A stretch of DNA of 59,878 nt, from positions 1 to 59,878 of the forward strand of contig SLPH01000064.1 in the NCBI GenBank assembly GCA_007132095.1, read 5' to 3'. Shown here one piece after another: positions 1 to 8,684 of the stretch. A model generated the notes under the pieces. That model searched no databases, was not told the DNA's origin, and worked only from the letters and a program-made list of their open reading frames with translations. This DNA is from Syntrophomonadaceae bacterium (lineage in GTDB: Bacteria > Bacillota > Dethiobacteria > DTU022). A program made the position numbers and the translations under genes. How positions within the stretch are numbered: the first letter of the stretch is position 1; each line of letters starts with the position of its first letter.

Positions 1-144
1 GAAAATGGCACAGAGCCGAAAGGCCCCGATCAGGATGAGCACCATGACAATATTCATGACCTGGTTAAACCGTTTGAGCCGGTTGACGTTATCGAAATGA
101 TTGATCAGGGTGCATCTAAAGACAGGGTTGACTTACCCTTTTAA
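1..144 (+). CDS. C-terminal 47 residues of an unidentified protein
   Basis: The reading frame is open from the first base and ends at TAA 142-144, so the gene begins upstream of the window. The visible tail is hydrophilic and rich in Asp, Glu and His and finishes in VDLPF. An acidic tail ending in Pro-Phe resembles the C-terminal tip of single-stranded DNA-binding proteins, but too little is present to call SSB: the stretch before the tip contains Lys and Arg and is not strongly acidic. A terminator follows 27 bases later, so this gene ends a transcription unit separate from walR. Confidence 0.55.
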   Translation, partial: ENGTEPKGPDQDEHHDNIHDLVKPFEPVDVIEMIDQGASKDRVDLPF

Positions 145-170
145 TTAAGGGCAAACTTTACACAAAACAG

Positions 171-200
171 CCCTTCTCTGTCCGGGAAGGGTTTTTTGTT
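171..200 (+). terminator. Rho-independent terminator of the upstream gene
   Basis: CCCTTC (171-176) pairs with GAAGGG (186-191) and is followed at once by a run of six T. It separates the partial gene from walR. Confidence 0.85.
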
Positions 201-315
201 GTCGTAACATGGGGGAAATAGTATTATTAGCTTAACGTTGGGGCAGGTAATGTTTGGTTTCCGGTTGTTATTTTTGAGCTCTCCTTTAATTATAAATCGG
301 TGGTGTGGTGAATAA

Positions 316-1011
316 ATGAGCGGGCGTATTTTAATAGTGGATGATGAAAAACCTATTGCTGAAATACTTAAGTATAACCTGGAAAAAGAAGGTTATGAAA
401 CGCTTCTTGCATATGATGGCGATGAGGCCCTGCGCATGGTTGAGCAGCACAACCCCGATTTGATCATTCTTGACGTGATGATGCCCGGTAAGGACGGCTA
501 TGCCGTGTGCCGGGAGATCCGGACGGCCAGAAAAGTCCCAATAATAATGTTAACGGCCAGGGAGACTGAGCTTGATAAAGTCTTAGGCCTTGAACTCGGA
601 GCAGACGACTACGTTACGAAACCTTTTAGCGCGCGCGAGGTAACGGCCAGGGTTAAAGCAGTGCTTCGGCGCTTCAGGGATCTTAATCATGACGCAGAAG
701 GGATTAAAGGCCGGCTGGAAAGCGGTGAAATGACTGTTGATTTAGATCAGTTCCAGGTTTATAATCGGGGCGAGTCAGTAGAAGTTACTTTGCGGGAATT
801 TAACCTGCTTGTATATCTCATGCAGAGACCGGGTCAGGTTTACAGCCGTGAACAGCTGTTAAACCAGGTATGGGGTTACGATTTTATCGGAGATGAAAGA
901 ACGGTAGATGTGACTGTGCGCCGGTTGAGAGAAAAGCTTGAAGTTGATCCAGCCAATCCTGAATTTATCCAAACAAAAAGGGGTGTAGGCTATTATTTCA
1001 GGAGGGCGTAA
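316..1011 (+). CDS. walR: Response regulator WalR (YycF), OmpR family
   Basis: This is a 231-residue DNA-binding response regulator. The receiver domain (about 1-120) has the acidic pair at D9-D10, the phospho-acceptor D53 in LDVMMPG, and Lys in the VTKPF motif near 102. The OmpR-type winged helix (about 135-230) has LREFNLLVYL and the RTVDVTVRRLREKL recognition region. In Firmicutes WalR controls autolysins and wall metabolism and is usually essential. The ATG lies just behind GGTGTGGTGA. The next genes are walK, walH and walI, which confirms the assignment over PhoP-type paralogues. Its C-terminal coding end overlaps possible initiation sites for walK. Confidence 0.96.
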   Translation: MSGRILIVDDEKPIAEILKYNLEKEGYETLLAYDGDEALRMVEQHNPDLIILDVMMPGKDGYAVCREIRTARKVPIIMLTARETELDKVLGLELGADDYVTKPFSAREVTARVKAVLRRFRDLNHDAEGIKGRLESGEMTVDLDQFQVYNRGESVEVTLREFNLLVYLMQRPGQVYSREQLLNQVWGYDFIGDERTVDVTVRRLREKLEVDPANPEFIQTKRGVGYYFRRA

Positions 1012-1012
1012 A

Positions 1013-2806
1013 CTATTTTCAGGCCTCCAGTGGAAGATTGTACTCATCTATTTTTTGCTCATACTTTTTTCCCTGCAGCTAATCAGCGTATATTTGGTTC
1101 AATCACTGGAAAAATACTATCTGGGGAATTACAAGGAAAGCTTTGAAAACCAGGCCAGGCTTATTTCTGCATTCATGGCTCCCCGTTTCGAAGAAGGCCA
1201 GGGTTGGGCGGAAGATACCGTACGACTGGCAAGAGAATTGCGGGAAATGCACGAAATGGAGATCATGGTTCTTGACAACTATGCTTTAATAATCGGCACT
1301 TCAGGTAATCAGGCTCTGATAGGCCGCCGTTTGGTCAGGGATGAAATTACGCGCGCTTTAGCCGGTAACTCCAGCGATTATATCCGTTACGATTCCATCA
1401 ACCAGGAGCGACGCTATTACCTTGCTTACCCAATTCAGGGGGAGCAGTCAACCCTGGGCATTATTTACCTCAGCGGCTCATTGGAAAGTGTTGATACAAC
1501 TTTGAACGAGGTTAAAGCGATCCTGCTCACCGGTGCCGGCCTTGCGTTACTGGTCAGTTTCATCCTCGGCATTGTTCTGACCAGAACAATAACGGAACCA
1601 ATTCAGGATGTAACGAAGCAGGCCCATCAGATGGCCAGCGGCGATTTTTCACGCAATATAAATGTACATTCTTCGGACGAGCTGGGCCGGTTGGGAGAGT
1701 CATTTAACTACCTGGCCGATAGGCTCAGCGATACAATTAGCGAAATGTCAACGGAAAAAAGCAAGGTTGAAGCGATAATTAATAACATGTCGGATGGAAT
1801 CATTGCCCTTGACGGTAAGGGCAGATTGATTCAAATCAATCCCGCTGCCCGGTTACTGCTTGATGACCTGCAGTTAAAAATACCTCCGGTTAACCGGTCC
1901 GGTTTCAGCCTTTTGCGAAACCTGATTGGCCCTGAAGCGACCAGGAGCTTTGTTCGTCAGCAAAACCCGTTAACCGCCGAGATTACAAGAAAGTCACCTT
2001 CCTGCACTGTTCAGGTTAAGTTGGCCCCCTTTAAAGCGGATATGGGCAAACTTGATGGCACGCTCATGGTTTTACATGATGTGACCAGGGAGCGCGAGTT
2101 GACTAAACGGCAGGAAGAGTTTGTTGCCGATGTCTCCCATGAGCTGAGAACACCGCTGACCACGATAAAGAGCTATATTGACACGCTTCTGGATGGCGCT
2201 TCGGAAGAGCCGGAGGTTCGTAACAAATTTCTCTCCGTTCTGGCCTCGGAAACAGACCGGATGGTTAGCATGGTAAAAGATTTGCTTTCCCTGTCGCAGA
2301 TGGACAACCAGGTCCACTGGAATAAATCGCCGATCGATCTATTAGATATCGCCCATGAAGCTGAAGAATTGGTTCGACAGAAGCTGGGAAGCGAAAAACC
2401 GGCCATAACCCTTGACTTCACACGGGGTTTGCCAATAGTCAATGCTGACAGGAATAAGATTATGCAGGTGTTTATAAACTTGCTCAGCAATGCAGCTAAA
2501 TTTACACCACCCGATGGAACGATCAGGGTTAAAGCTTCGGAAGAAGACGGGTTTGTCAGGATACTGGTTGAGGATACCGGTAAAGGCATTCCCCCGGATG
2601 AATTGCCCAAGATATTTGAAAGGTTTTACAGGGTAGAAAAAACGCGCAGCCGGGATTTTGGCGGCACCGGACTGGGCTTATCCATCGTTAGAAAAATTGT
2701 TGAAGCGCATGATGGTGAGGTCTGGGTTACGAGTGAGCCCGGTTTTGGAACGAAGGTATGGTTTACCCTGCCGTGCTCGCGGGAAGCAGAGGTGACTGGA
2801 AGTTGA
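1013..2806 (+). CDS. walK: Sensor histidine kinase WalK (YycG); start codon unresolved
   Basis: This is the membrane kinase partner of WalR. Numbered from the TTG at 1055 it has an N-terminal membrane segment, an extracellular sensor region (about 20-150), a second membrane segment (155-175), HAMP (175-230), PAS (235-345), HisKA with phospho-acceptor H362 in SHELRTPLT, and HATPase_c with NAAKF, DTGKGIP and GTGLGLS. The first ATG/GTG/TTG in frame is TTG 1055, but it would cut the first membrane helix short. The frame is open back to 989 and encodes KLFSGLQWKIVLIYFLL, typical of WalK N-termini. A strong AGGAGGG (1000-1006) sits where it would serve a start near 1013, yet that codon is CTA. ATT 992, behind AAAAGGGG, is another option. 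The coordinate given marks the homologous reading frame, not a proven start. The stop overlaps walH. Confidence 0.9.
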   Translation, partial: LFSGLQWKIVLIYFLLILFSLQLISVYLVQSLEKYYLGNYKESFENQARLISAFMAPRFEEGQGWAEDTVRLARELREMHEMEIMVLDNYALIIGTSGNQALIGRRLVRDEITRALAGNSSDYIRYDSINQERRYYLAYPIQGEQSTLGIIYLSGSLESVDTTLNEVKAILLTGAGLALLVSFILGIVLTRTITEPIQDVTKQAHQMASGDFSRNINVHSSDELGRLGESFNYLADRLSDTISEMSTEKSKVEAIINNMSDGIIALDGKGRLIQINPAARLLLDDLQLKIPPVNRSGFSLLRNLIGPEATRSFVRQQNPLTAEITRKSPSCTVQVKLAPFKADMGKLDGTLMVLHDVTRERELTKRQEEFVADVSHELRTPLTTIKSYIDTLLDGASEEPEVRNKFLSVLASETDRMVSMVKDLLSLSQMDNQVHWNKSPIDLLDIAHEAEELVRQKLGSEKPAITLDFTRGLPIVNADRNKIMQVFINLLSNAAKFTPPDGTIRVKASEEDGFVRILVEDTGKGIPPDELPKIFERFYRVEKTRSRDFGGTGLGLSIVRKIVEAHDGEVWVTSEPGFGTKVWFTLPCSREAEVTGS

Positions 2807-4173
2807 AAGAAAAATTAAAGAGTGTGGCGTTGATTCTTCTGATAGCCCTAAGTCTCTATTTAACCCACCAGCTCTGGTATGGGCAGCTTCTGGCGGAAGA
2901 ATCGGCAGAAGCGGTTTATGAAAGAGTAGTTGTAGAAAACCCTCGCCCTCTGACCCAGGTTCTGGCGCCGGCTAACATACTGGTTAGCCTGGATAACACA
3001 ATGTACTCTCTGCAGGAAAGCGGACCAGCTTTTACATATATGTGGCCTGAACTATCCGGCCTGCTTCAAGAGTTGGAGTATACAGTTTACCCGGAACCGG
3101 CACCTGAACTTGACCCACCTGATGCCTGCATCCACCTTTATTTTCAGCCATACCTGCCGGTTGGATCTGAACAACCCTGGGTTAAAGGGTCTCCCCCCGA
3201 ATTAGTCGACCAAATCCTGATCAGTTGTGATGGCGAGAGAGGGATGCTGAAAATGGTGCTTTCTGAAAATGGAGGGGCCGTTGTCCTCTCTTTATCAGCA
3301 GAAGTGATGGAAAAAATAGATGCCCTTATTGCCGGGCTTCCCCTGCAAGAACTTAACTCTGTCGCCGTTTTAAATTCTGATGCGGCCTCTGTGGCGGCAT
3401 CCCGGAATATTGTAATAAAAAAACCGATTGTCATACCAGATCAGCAGTTAATGATGACAAGCCTGGAATTAATGCCGGAAGATATAGACAGGGAACTGAT
3501 TTTGAAAACATTTTTTATTAATCCCGGATTAGTTCGAACAGTTGAGGAAAGAGACGGCGGCCTTCTTTACACGGACGGTGAAAGAGGTTTAAGGATTATT
3601 GAACACAACCTGGAATATTCCTTTCCCCTACTTGAATCGACCCAGGTCAACCTGAGTTATACTGAGGCACTTAACAGCAGCAGCTCATACTTAAGTTATC
3701 ATGGAGGCTGGACCCCAAATTTAAGGCTTGAGTCGCTAAATCCCGGGATAAGGATGGGTAACAGATACTACCAGGCTCAGTGGCGCATGTATTTTGAGGG
3801 TTACCCCGCTTATTCACGCAGGCCAGTAATTGCTATTTTTAATGACAGGGGCCTTTTGAACTATAATCGCTCTATTTACAAGCCGATTAGCATTGTTATT
3901 GAACCCGACACCGAAGATGATGACGATTTGGGGCCGGATATAGAAACAGCACCCTGGCAGGAAGCGTTGCGAGAAGCGCTGCTTTTGCGTGATCTGGAAC
4001 GATCAACAGCCCAGGATTCGGTCGTTCTTGAAGACTTACATCTTGGGTATGCTGTAACCGGAACAACTGCTACGATCCGGGCTTTGCCTGTCTGGGTGAT
4101 CAAGATTGACGGAATGCGCTTTCTTTTGCAGGCTGACAATCTCTCACTAATAACCGTGGAGGATTTGTTATGA
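2803..4173 (+). CDS. walH: WalH (YycH), membrane-anchored regulator of WalK
   Basis: This 456-residue protein has one N-terminal membrane anchor (about 7-25) and a large extracytoplasmic part, as in YycH. In Bacillus YycH and YycI form a complex with WalK and adjust its activity. I chose TTG 2803, which overlaps the walK stop as TTGA and is preceded by GAGGTGACTGGAAG; starting there gives a short basic N-terminus followed by the anchor. The earlier ATG at 2758 would add residues encoded inside the walK catalytic domain. The family diverges quickly, so the call rests on topology, length and position after walK. It overlaps walI by four bases (ATGA). Confidence 0.85.
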   Translation: MKEKLKSVALILLIALSLYLTHQLWYGQLLAEESAEAVYERVVVENPRPLTQVLAPANILVSLDNTMYSLQESGPAFTYMWPELSGLLQELEYTVYPEPAPELDPPDACIHLYFQPYLPVGSEQPWVKGSPPELVDQILISCDGERGMLKMVLSENGGAVVLSLSAEVMEKIDALIAGLPLQELNSVAVLNSDAASVAASRNIVIKKPIVIPDQQLMMTSLELMPEDIDRELILKTFFINPGLVRTVEERDGGLLYTDGERGLRIIEHNLEYSFPLLESTQVNLSYTEALNSSSSYLSYHGGWTPNLRLESLNPGIRMGNRYYQAQWRMYFEGYPAYSRRPVIAIFNDRGLLNYNRSIYKPISIVIEPDTEDDDDLGPDIETAPWQEALREALLLRDLERSTAQDSVVLEDLHLGYAVTGTTATIRALPVWVIKIDGMRFLLQADNLSLITVEDLL

Positions 4174-5060
4174 ATTTAGGTAAGGCTAAAATGATTCTGA
4201 TTGTAGCGTTTACCGGTCTTAACCTATTCCTGGGTTATTACCTGTTCTGGCCTGAAGTGGGCAGGTTGGCCAGTAATGGTTCATTTAGTCCGGAGGAACA
4301 GCGGCTGGCTGAAGAGTGGTTAAATGAAAACAACTACTACGTACAGGTTCCCATGGATAGATCGGTCAGGGTCAGCGATTTTATAACCGTTACCGCAGAT
4401 TTCAGGCTGCGGTCTCAGTTAATCGATCGTTTTGCCGAAACAGTCAGTTTTCCTGTCGAAACAATACAGTCTTTGTATTACAGGGGAGACAAAGAAGTTA
4501 TGGTTGTTCATTCAAACGGTTTGATCCAGCTCAGGTTTCAACCGCCGCTGGCTATGCTTACTGAAAACGTGGCAACAGCGGACCAGACCCTTCATAATGA
4601 AGCAGCTGATCTCTTAACCCGTGAGGGGCTTATGCCAGAAGGCCTTCGGTTTGACTATGTTGAATCGAAGCATGATGGTGAGCTGATATTGAATTATATC
4701 CAGGTTTTTGATGGGTTGCCCCTGTATGCGGGAACCTTTAAGATTTATGTAAAAAATGATATGATTGAACAGATTGATTATTACCTGTTAAGCCCGCTTG
4801 AAAGTTCGCCTGACAGGGAAATCGAAACTCTTGCTGCCATAGAAGCGCTGACAAGGCTGGTTGAAGACCTGGGGCCGAGTGATACGCCCCGTGCAGTTAG
4901 CGGGTTCGAGTTTGGTTACTATAGCGGTGAGTATGATGCGGAAAAATGGGAAGTGCCGCCTGTCTGGCGTTTCATTCTTGATGATGGGCAATACTATTAT
5001 GTCAATGCTTTCACCGGCAACATCGAATTCGAAGCTATCATACCAGAGCAGTTGCAATAA
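4170..5060 (+). CDS. walI: WalI (YycI), membrane-anchored regulator of WalK
   Basis: This 296-residue protein has a single N-terminal membrane helix (about residues 8-26) and an extracytoplasmic domain of the YycI/YycH-like type. YycI works with YycH to modulate WalK. The ATG overlaps the walH stop (ATGA), which indicates translational coupling. This is the last gene of the wal cluster here. The MBL-fold gene walJ, which normally follows, is missing and murA comes next after an 86-base gap. Confidence 0.87.
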   Translation: MNLGKAKMILIVAFTGLNLFLGYYLFWPEVGRLASNGSFSPEEQRLAEEWLNENNYYVQVPMDRSVRVSDFITVTADFRLRSQLIDRFAETVSFPVETIQSLYYRGDKEVMVVHSNGLIQLRFQPPLAMLTENVATADQTLHNEAADLLTREGLMPEGLRFDYVESKHDGELILNYIQVFDGLPLYAGTFKIYVKNDMIEQIDYYLLSPLESSPDREIETLAAIEALTRLVEDLGPSDTPRAVSGFEFGYYSGEYDAEKWEVPPVWRFILDDGQYYYVNAFTGNIEFEAIIPEQLQ

Positions 5061-5146
5061 CTCTGTGTAGTTAGAGAGGGCTTTCATAGCCTGTGCAGGT
5101 TCCGCTGCCGAATGGCTGCAGCAAAATGAGACTATTGGAGGTCACA

Positions 5147-6436
5147 GTGGACAAATATATTATTAAGGGAGCAACGAAATTAAAAGGATCGGTAAAGATT
5201 AGCGGTGCAAAAAACGCTGCAGTGGCGATTCTTCCAGCTGCTATTCTGACCGAAAAAACCGTATCTTTACAAAACGTACCGGACATAGATGATGTTCGTA
5301 CCCTGATTCAAATTTTGGAAAACCTTGGCGCCAATATCCGCCGCCGGGGCAGGAACGCATTAGATATTACCCCCGGGGGACTATTCAGGCACGCTCCTGC
5401 TTATGAACTGGTTAAAAAGATGCGAGCCTCGTATTATTTTATGGGCAGCCTGTTGGCCCGTTTCGGGCAGGCTAAAGTGCCAATTCCCGGTGGCTGTGAT
5501 TTAGGACCCCGGCCTATCGATCAGCACCTGAAAGGATTCGCAGCGCTGGGGGCTAAAATTGAGATCAAGCACGGTATGATCAATCTCTCAACCAATGGGC
5601 TGAAAGGGTCGAGAATTTACTTTGATGTTGTTAGCATCGGAGCTACAGTAAACCTGATGCTGGCCGCTTCTGCGGCAGAAGGTCGCACTGTTCTTGAAAA
5701 TGTGGCCAAAGAACCGGAGATAGTTGACCTGGCAAACTTTTTAAATGCCATGGGAGCCTCAATCAGGGGTGCCGGAACCGACGTAATTCGTATTGATGGC
5801 GCTAAATCTTTTCATGGAGCTCAGCATGTAATTATTCCCGACCGAATTGAGGCCGGAACCTTCATGCTGGCTGCCGCTACAACGGGCGGGGACGTTCTGG
5901 TTGAAGATGTAATACCGAAGCACGTTGAAGCCATAACCGCGAAACTAAGGGAAACCGGAGCAGAGTTGGAGATAGAACCGGAGAGAATCCGGGTCTGGAG
6001 CAAGGGAGTGCTTAAACCCTCTGATCTTAAAACATTCCCTTATCCCGGTTTTCCCACCGACTTACAGCCTCCCGGCATGGTTTTATTGACCGCCGCTAAA
6101 GGGCTCAGTGTGGTTACCGAGAATGTGTTTGACGGTCGCTATAATCATGTCGACGAGCTGAAACGGATGGGTGCCAGGATAAAAGTTGAAGGCCGGACCG
6201 CCATGATAGATGGAGGAGTGAAGCTCACAGGAGCGCCGGTTCATGTAACTGACCTTCGTTCAGGGGCTGCCTTGATTATTGCTGCGATAGCAGCAGAGGG
6301 AGAAAGCGAAATCAATGCAATAGAGCATGTTGATCGAGGCTACGAAGATTTCAACAAAAAGCTGACAGGACTGGGCGCCTGCATCAGAAGGGTAGAGGGG
6401 CCGGTGGTTCAGGAAGAGCGGATCAATGACAAATGA
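5147..6436 (+). CDS. murA: UDP-N-acetylglucosamine 1-carboxyvinyltransferase MurA
   Basis: MurA transfers enolpyruvate from PEP to UDP-GlcNAc, the first committed step of peptidoglycan synthesis, in the cytoplasm. The 429-residue length is normal. SGAKNAA (19-25) carries the conserved Lys22-Asn23 pair. Cys117 in PIPGGCDLG is the PEP-binding residue that fosfomycin modifies, so the enzyme is predicted to be fosfomycin-sensitive. I chose GTG 5147 because TTGGAGGT lies about seven bases upstream; ATG 5126 and GTG 5093 would add non-conserved residues. Bacillus has two MurA copies and keeps one near rho; this gene, a few kb before rho, probably corresponds to that copy. Confidence 0.95.
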   Translation: MDKYIIKGATKLKGSVKISGAKNAAVAILPAAILTEKTVSLQNVPDIDDVRTLIQILENLGANIRRRGRNALDITPGGLFRHAPAYELVKKMRASYYFMGSLLARFGQAKVPIPGGCDLGPRPIDQHLKGFAALGAKIEIKHGMINLSTNGLKGSRIYFDVVSIGATVNLMLAASAAEGRTVLENVAKEPEIVDLANFLNAMGASIRGAGTDVIRIDGAKSFHGAQHVIIPDRIEAGTFMLAAATTGGDVLVEDVIPKHVEAITAKLRETGAELEIEPERIRVWSKGVLKPSDLKTFPYPGFPTDLQPPGMVLLTAAKGLSVVTENVFDGRYNHVDELKRMGARIKVEGRTAMIDGGVKLTGAPVHVTDLRSGAALIIAAIAAEGESEINAIEHVDRGYEDFNKKLTGLGACIRRVEGPVVQEERINDK

Positions 6437-6490
6437 CAGGCTTTTCTGTTAAAATGAGTTATATGCTAAAGTTAAAAGGAGGACGCTGCA

Positions 6491-7663
6491 ATGAACAACT
6501 GGCATGATCCCGAATCAGGTAGGCACCGCGGTGGCCTGTGGTCATTTGTTGGGATGCTTTCTTTTGGGCTGCTTTGCATATTGCTGGGAGCGGCAATGGT
6601 TTATGGTCTATTTTCTTACTTCCTGCTGCCGGCAGATTCTGATCCGCCGGAGCTTGAAGGCGATGAGATTGCAGAACCAGCCCCTGAAACAGGAAATGGA
6701 ATTCTGGATCCTGTTCCAGATCTCGAAGGAAACGACCTGGTTGACATAGTACAGAATATTGTGCCGGCAGTGGTGGGCGTTAACAACCAGGTGGTGGTTG
6801 AGCAGTTTGGGCAGGAAACTACCAGGGATATAGAAACCGGTTCCGGTGTTGTAATCTCCATAGATGGTTATATAGTCACCAACCAGCATGTAATAGAAAA
6901 CGCGGAAAAGATTATGGTTCTATTCAGCGATCAAACCTACCGCGAAGCTGAACTGATCGGCTATGATACCCTGACTGATTTAGCTTTGCTTAAGGTTGAA
7001 GCGGAAGACTTAGTCTATATTCCGCTTGGAGACTCAGATCAGGTTAACGTAGGCCAGCGGGTTTTAGCTGTGGGTAATCCGCTTGGTTTCCAGCAGACAG
7101 TCACGTCCGGCATTATCAGCGCTCTTGACAGGCAGGTCAGGGTTCCGGGCAGTGAATATGCCTATACCTTTATCCAGACCGATGCGATGATTAACCCCGG
7201 TAACAGCGGTGGTCCCCTGGTAGATATGAATGGTAATATTATTGGCATCAATACGGCAAAAGTTTCATTGCCCGGAGTAGAAGGAATTGGCTTTTCCATT
7301 CCGAGCAATATTGTTAAAAGGGTCATTGACGACCTGGAGGAGCAGGGCAGAGTATCCAGGCCCCATCTCGGGGTTCTCCTGGAAGACTGGATAGATTATA
7401 GCGGGGAACAGGCCCGGCTTGGTGTAAGGATAGTGGACATTGCTGAAGGTACTCCGGCCGATGTTGCAGGATTATTACCTGGCGACGTGATCATAAGCAT
7501 CGAAGGAAAGCACGTTCACTTTTTTGCACAGCTCTTTGATCGCCTGTTCCAGTTTTACCCCGGAGACCAGATAACCATAGGTGTACTCCGGGAAGATATA
7601 GTAGAAACCTTTACAGTCGTACCAGATGAGAGGCCTGAAAGGCACCCGCTTGAAGGCGAATAA
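6491..7663 (+). CDS. htrA: Membrane-anchored HtrA/DegP-type serine protease with one PDZ domain
   Basis: This is a 390-residue quality-control protease acting outside the membrane. It has an N-terminal membrane helix (about 18-46), an acidic Pro-rich linker (47-85), a trypsin-like domain with the triad H133 (NQHVI), D163 (TDLALLKV) and S239 (NPGNSGGPL), and a C-terminal PDZ domain (about 290-380). AAGGAGG precedes the ATG. In Bacillus htrC lies at the end of the wal operon, and this gene holds a similar place after walI, with murA inserted between them. Confidence 0.94.
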   Translation: MNNWHDPESGRHRGGLWSFVGMLSFGLLCILLGAAMVYGLFSYFLLPADSDPPELEGDEIAEPAPETGNGILDPVPDLEGNDLVDIVQNIVPAVVGVNNQVVVEQFGQETTRDIETGSGVVISIDGYIVTNQHVIENAEKIMVLFSDQTYREAELIGYDTLTDLALLKVEAEDLVYIPLGDSDQVNVGQRVLAVGNPLGFQQTVTSGIISALDRQVRVPGSEYAYTFIQTDAMINPGNSGGPLVDMNGNIIGINTAKVSLPGVEGIGFSIPSNIVKRVIDDLEEQGRVSRPHLGVLLEDWIDYSGEQARLGVRIVDIAEGTPADVAGLLPGDVIISIEGKHVHFFAQLFDRLFQFYPGDQITIGVLREDIVETFTVVPDERPERHPLEGE

Positions 7664-7716
7664 TCACAATGCGATGCCTATATAAGCGCCGAAAGGGCGG
7701 ACTATAAGCGAAAGCA

Positions 7717-8646
7717 GTGTCATCTATGCGTGTTCTCTTGATTTTTATCGATGGAGTAGGGCTTGGTAAAGCAGCAGGCTCGAACCCGCTGTATTATTTA
7801 AACACTCCCGGTATTGCATCCATTCTTGGTGGTCAGCAGTTAATAAGCGACAGCATCGGGTTTGAGTGTGACAAGGCTTCTCTGCTCGGCCTTGACGCTA
7901 CGCTAAACGTACCCGGTTTACCCCAGAGCGCCACAGGACAGGCTGCAATTTTTACCGGAGAAAATGCAGCAGCTTTGGTGGGAGAGCACATTAATGGCTA
8001 CCCGGAAAAAACGATTAGAGATTTGCTATACGATAAGAGCCTCTTCAAAAGAATCAGGGAAAAAGGGTTCAATTGCTGTTTTGCCAATGCTTACCGTCCG
8101 GCTTTTTTTGAAATGTTAGAGCTTGGCCTGCCAGGATACACTTACTCCTGCTCAACCCTGGCCAGCTTTTTCGGAGGTTTAAATTTTTTTAGCCTCGACG
8201 ATATCCGAACCGGCGGAGCCCTGTACATGGATATTACTAATCGTGTTCTATTGCAAATGGGTTTTGACATTCCCATCATAGAGCCGGAAGAAGGGGCGAA
8301 AAGGCTTCTTGAAATCAGTAAAGATTACGACTTCTGTATGTTTGAGTACTTTTTAAGCGATATTGCCGGTCACACCGCCAACCCAGAGGAAGCAGAGCCG
8401 GTTATTGAAACGCTCGACCGTTTTATCGGAGCGATGGCCTCAGATATTTCTTCTGGTGAAGCCCTGATCATGTTTACCAGTGATCACGGGAACCTGGAAG
8501 ACCTGGCTACCAGAGAGCACACTTATAACAAGGTTCCGCTGCTGCTAATCGGTTCTCGCGCACTACGCCGGCTTCCCGAAATGCAAGCGCAATGCCTGAC
8601 CGATGTTTTGCCGGCAATAATTGCTGCCCTGCAGTATGATCGGTAA
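7717..8646 (+). CDS. Phosphoglycerate-mutase-like metalloenzyme of unknown substrate
   Basis: This 309-residue protein belongs to the alkaline-phosphatase superfamily branch that includes cofactor-independent phosphoglycerate mutase and phosphopentomutase. Metal and active-site elements are present: FIDGVGLG near the N-terminus (Asp), the nucleophile region QSATGQAA (Ser), FTSDHGNLED (Asp-His) and a later His in HTYNKVP. It is far shorter than true independent PGM (about 510 residues) and lacks room for the large phosphotransferase insertion. It is therefore more likely a hydrolase or mutase for another phosphorylated substrate. Start is GTG 7717 or ATG 7726; neither has a strong ribosome site. 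It lies between htrA and an MBL hydrolase. Confidence 0.75.
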   Translation: MSSMRVLLIFIDGVGLGKAAGSNPLYYLNTPGIASILGGQQLISDSIGFECDKASLLGLDATLNVPGLPQSATGQAAIFTGENAAALVGEHINGYPEKTIRDLLYDKSLFKRIREKGFNCCFANAYRPAFFEMLELGLPGYTYSCSTLASFFGGLNFFSLDDIRTGGALYMDITNRVLLQMGFDIPIIEPEEGAKRLLEISKDYDFCMFEYFLSDIAGHTANPEEAEPVIETLDRFIGAMASDISSGEALIMFTSDHGNLEDLATREHTYNKVPLLLIGSRALRRLPEMQAQCLTDVLPAIIAALQYDR

Positions 8647-8684
8647 GCAGCGAAATCCTGAAAACCGGGGGAGAATGCAAGAGA

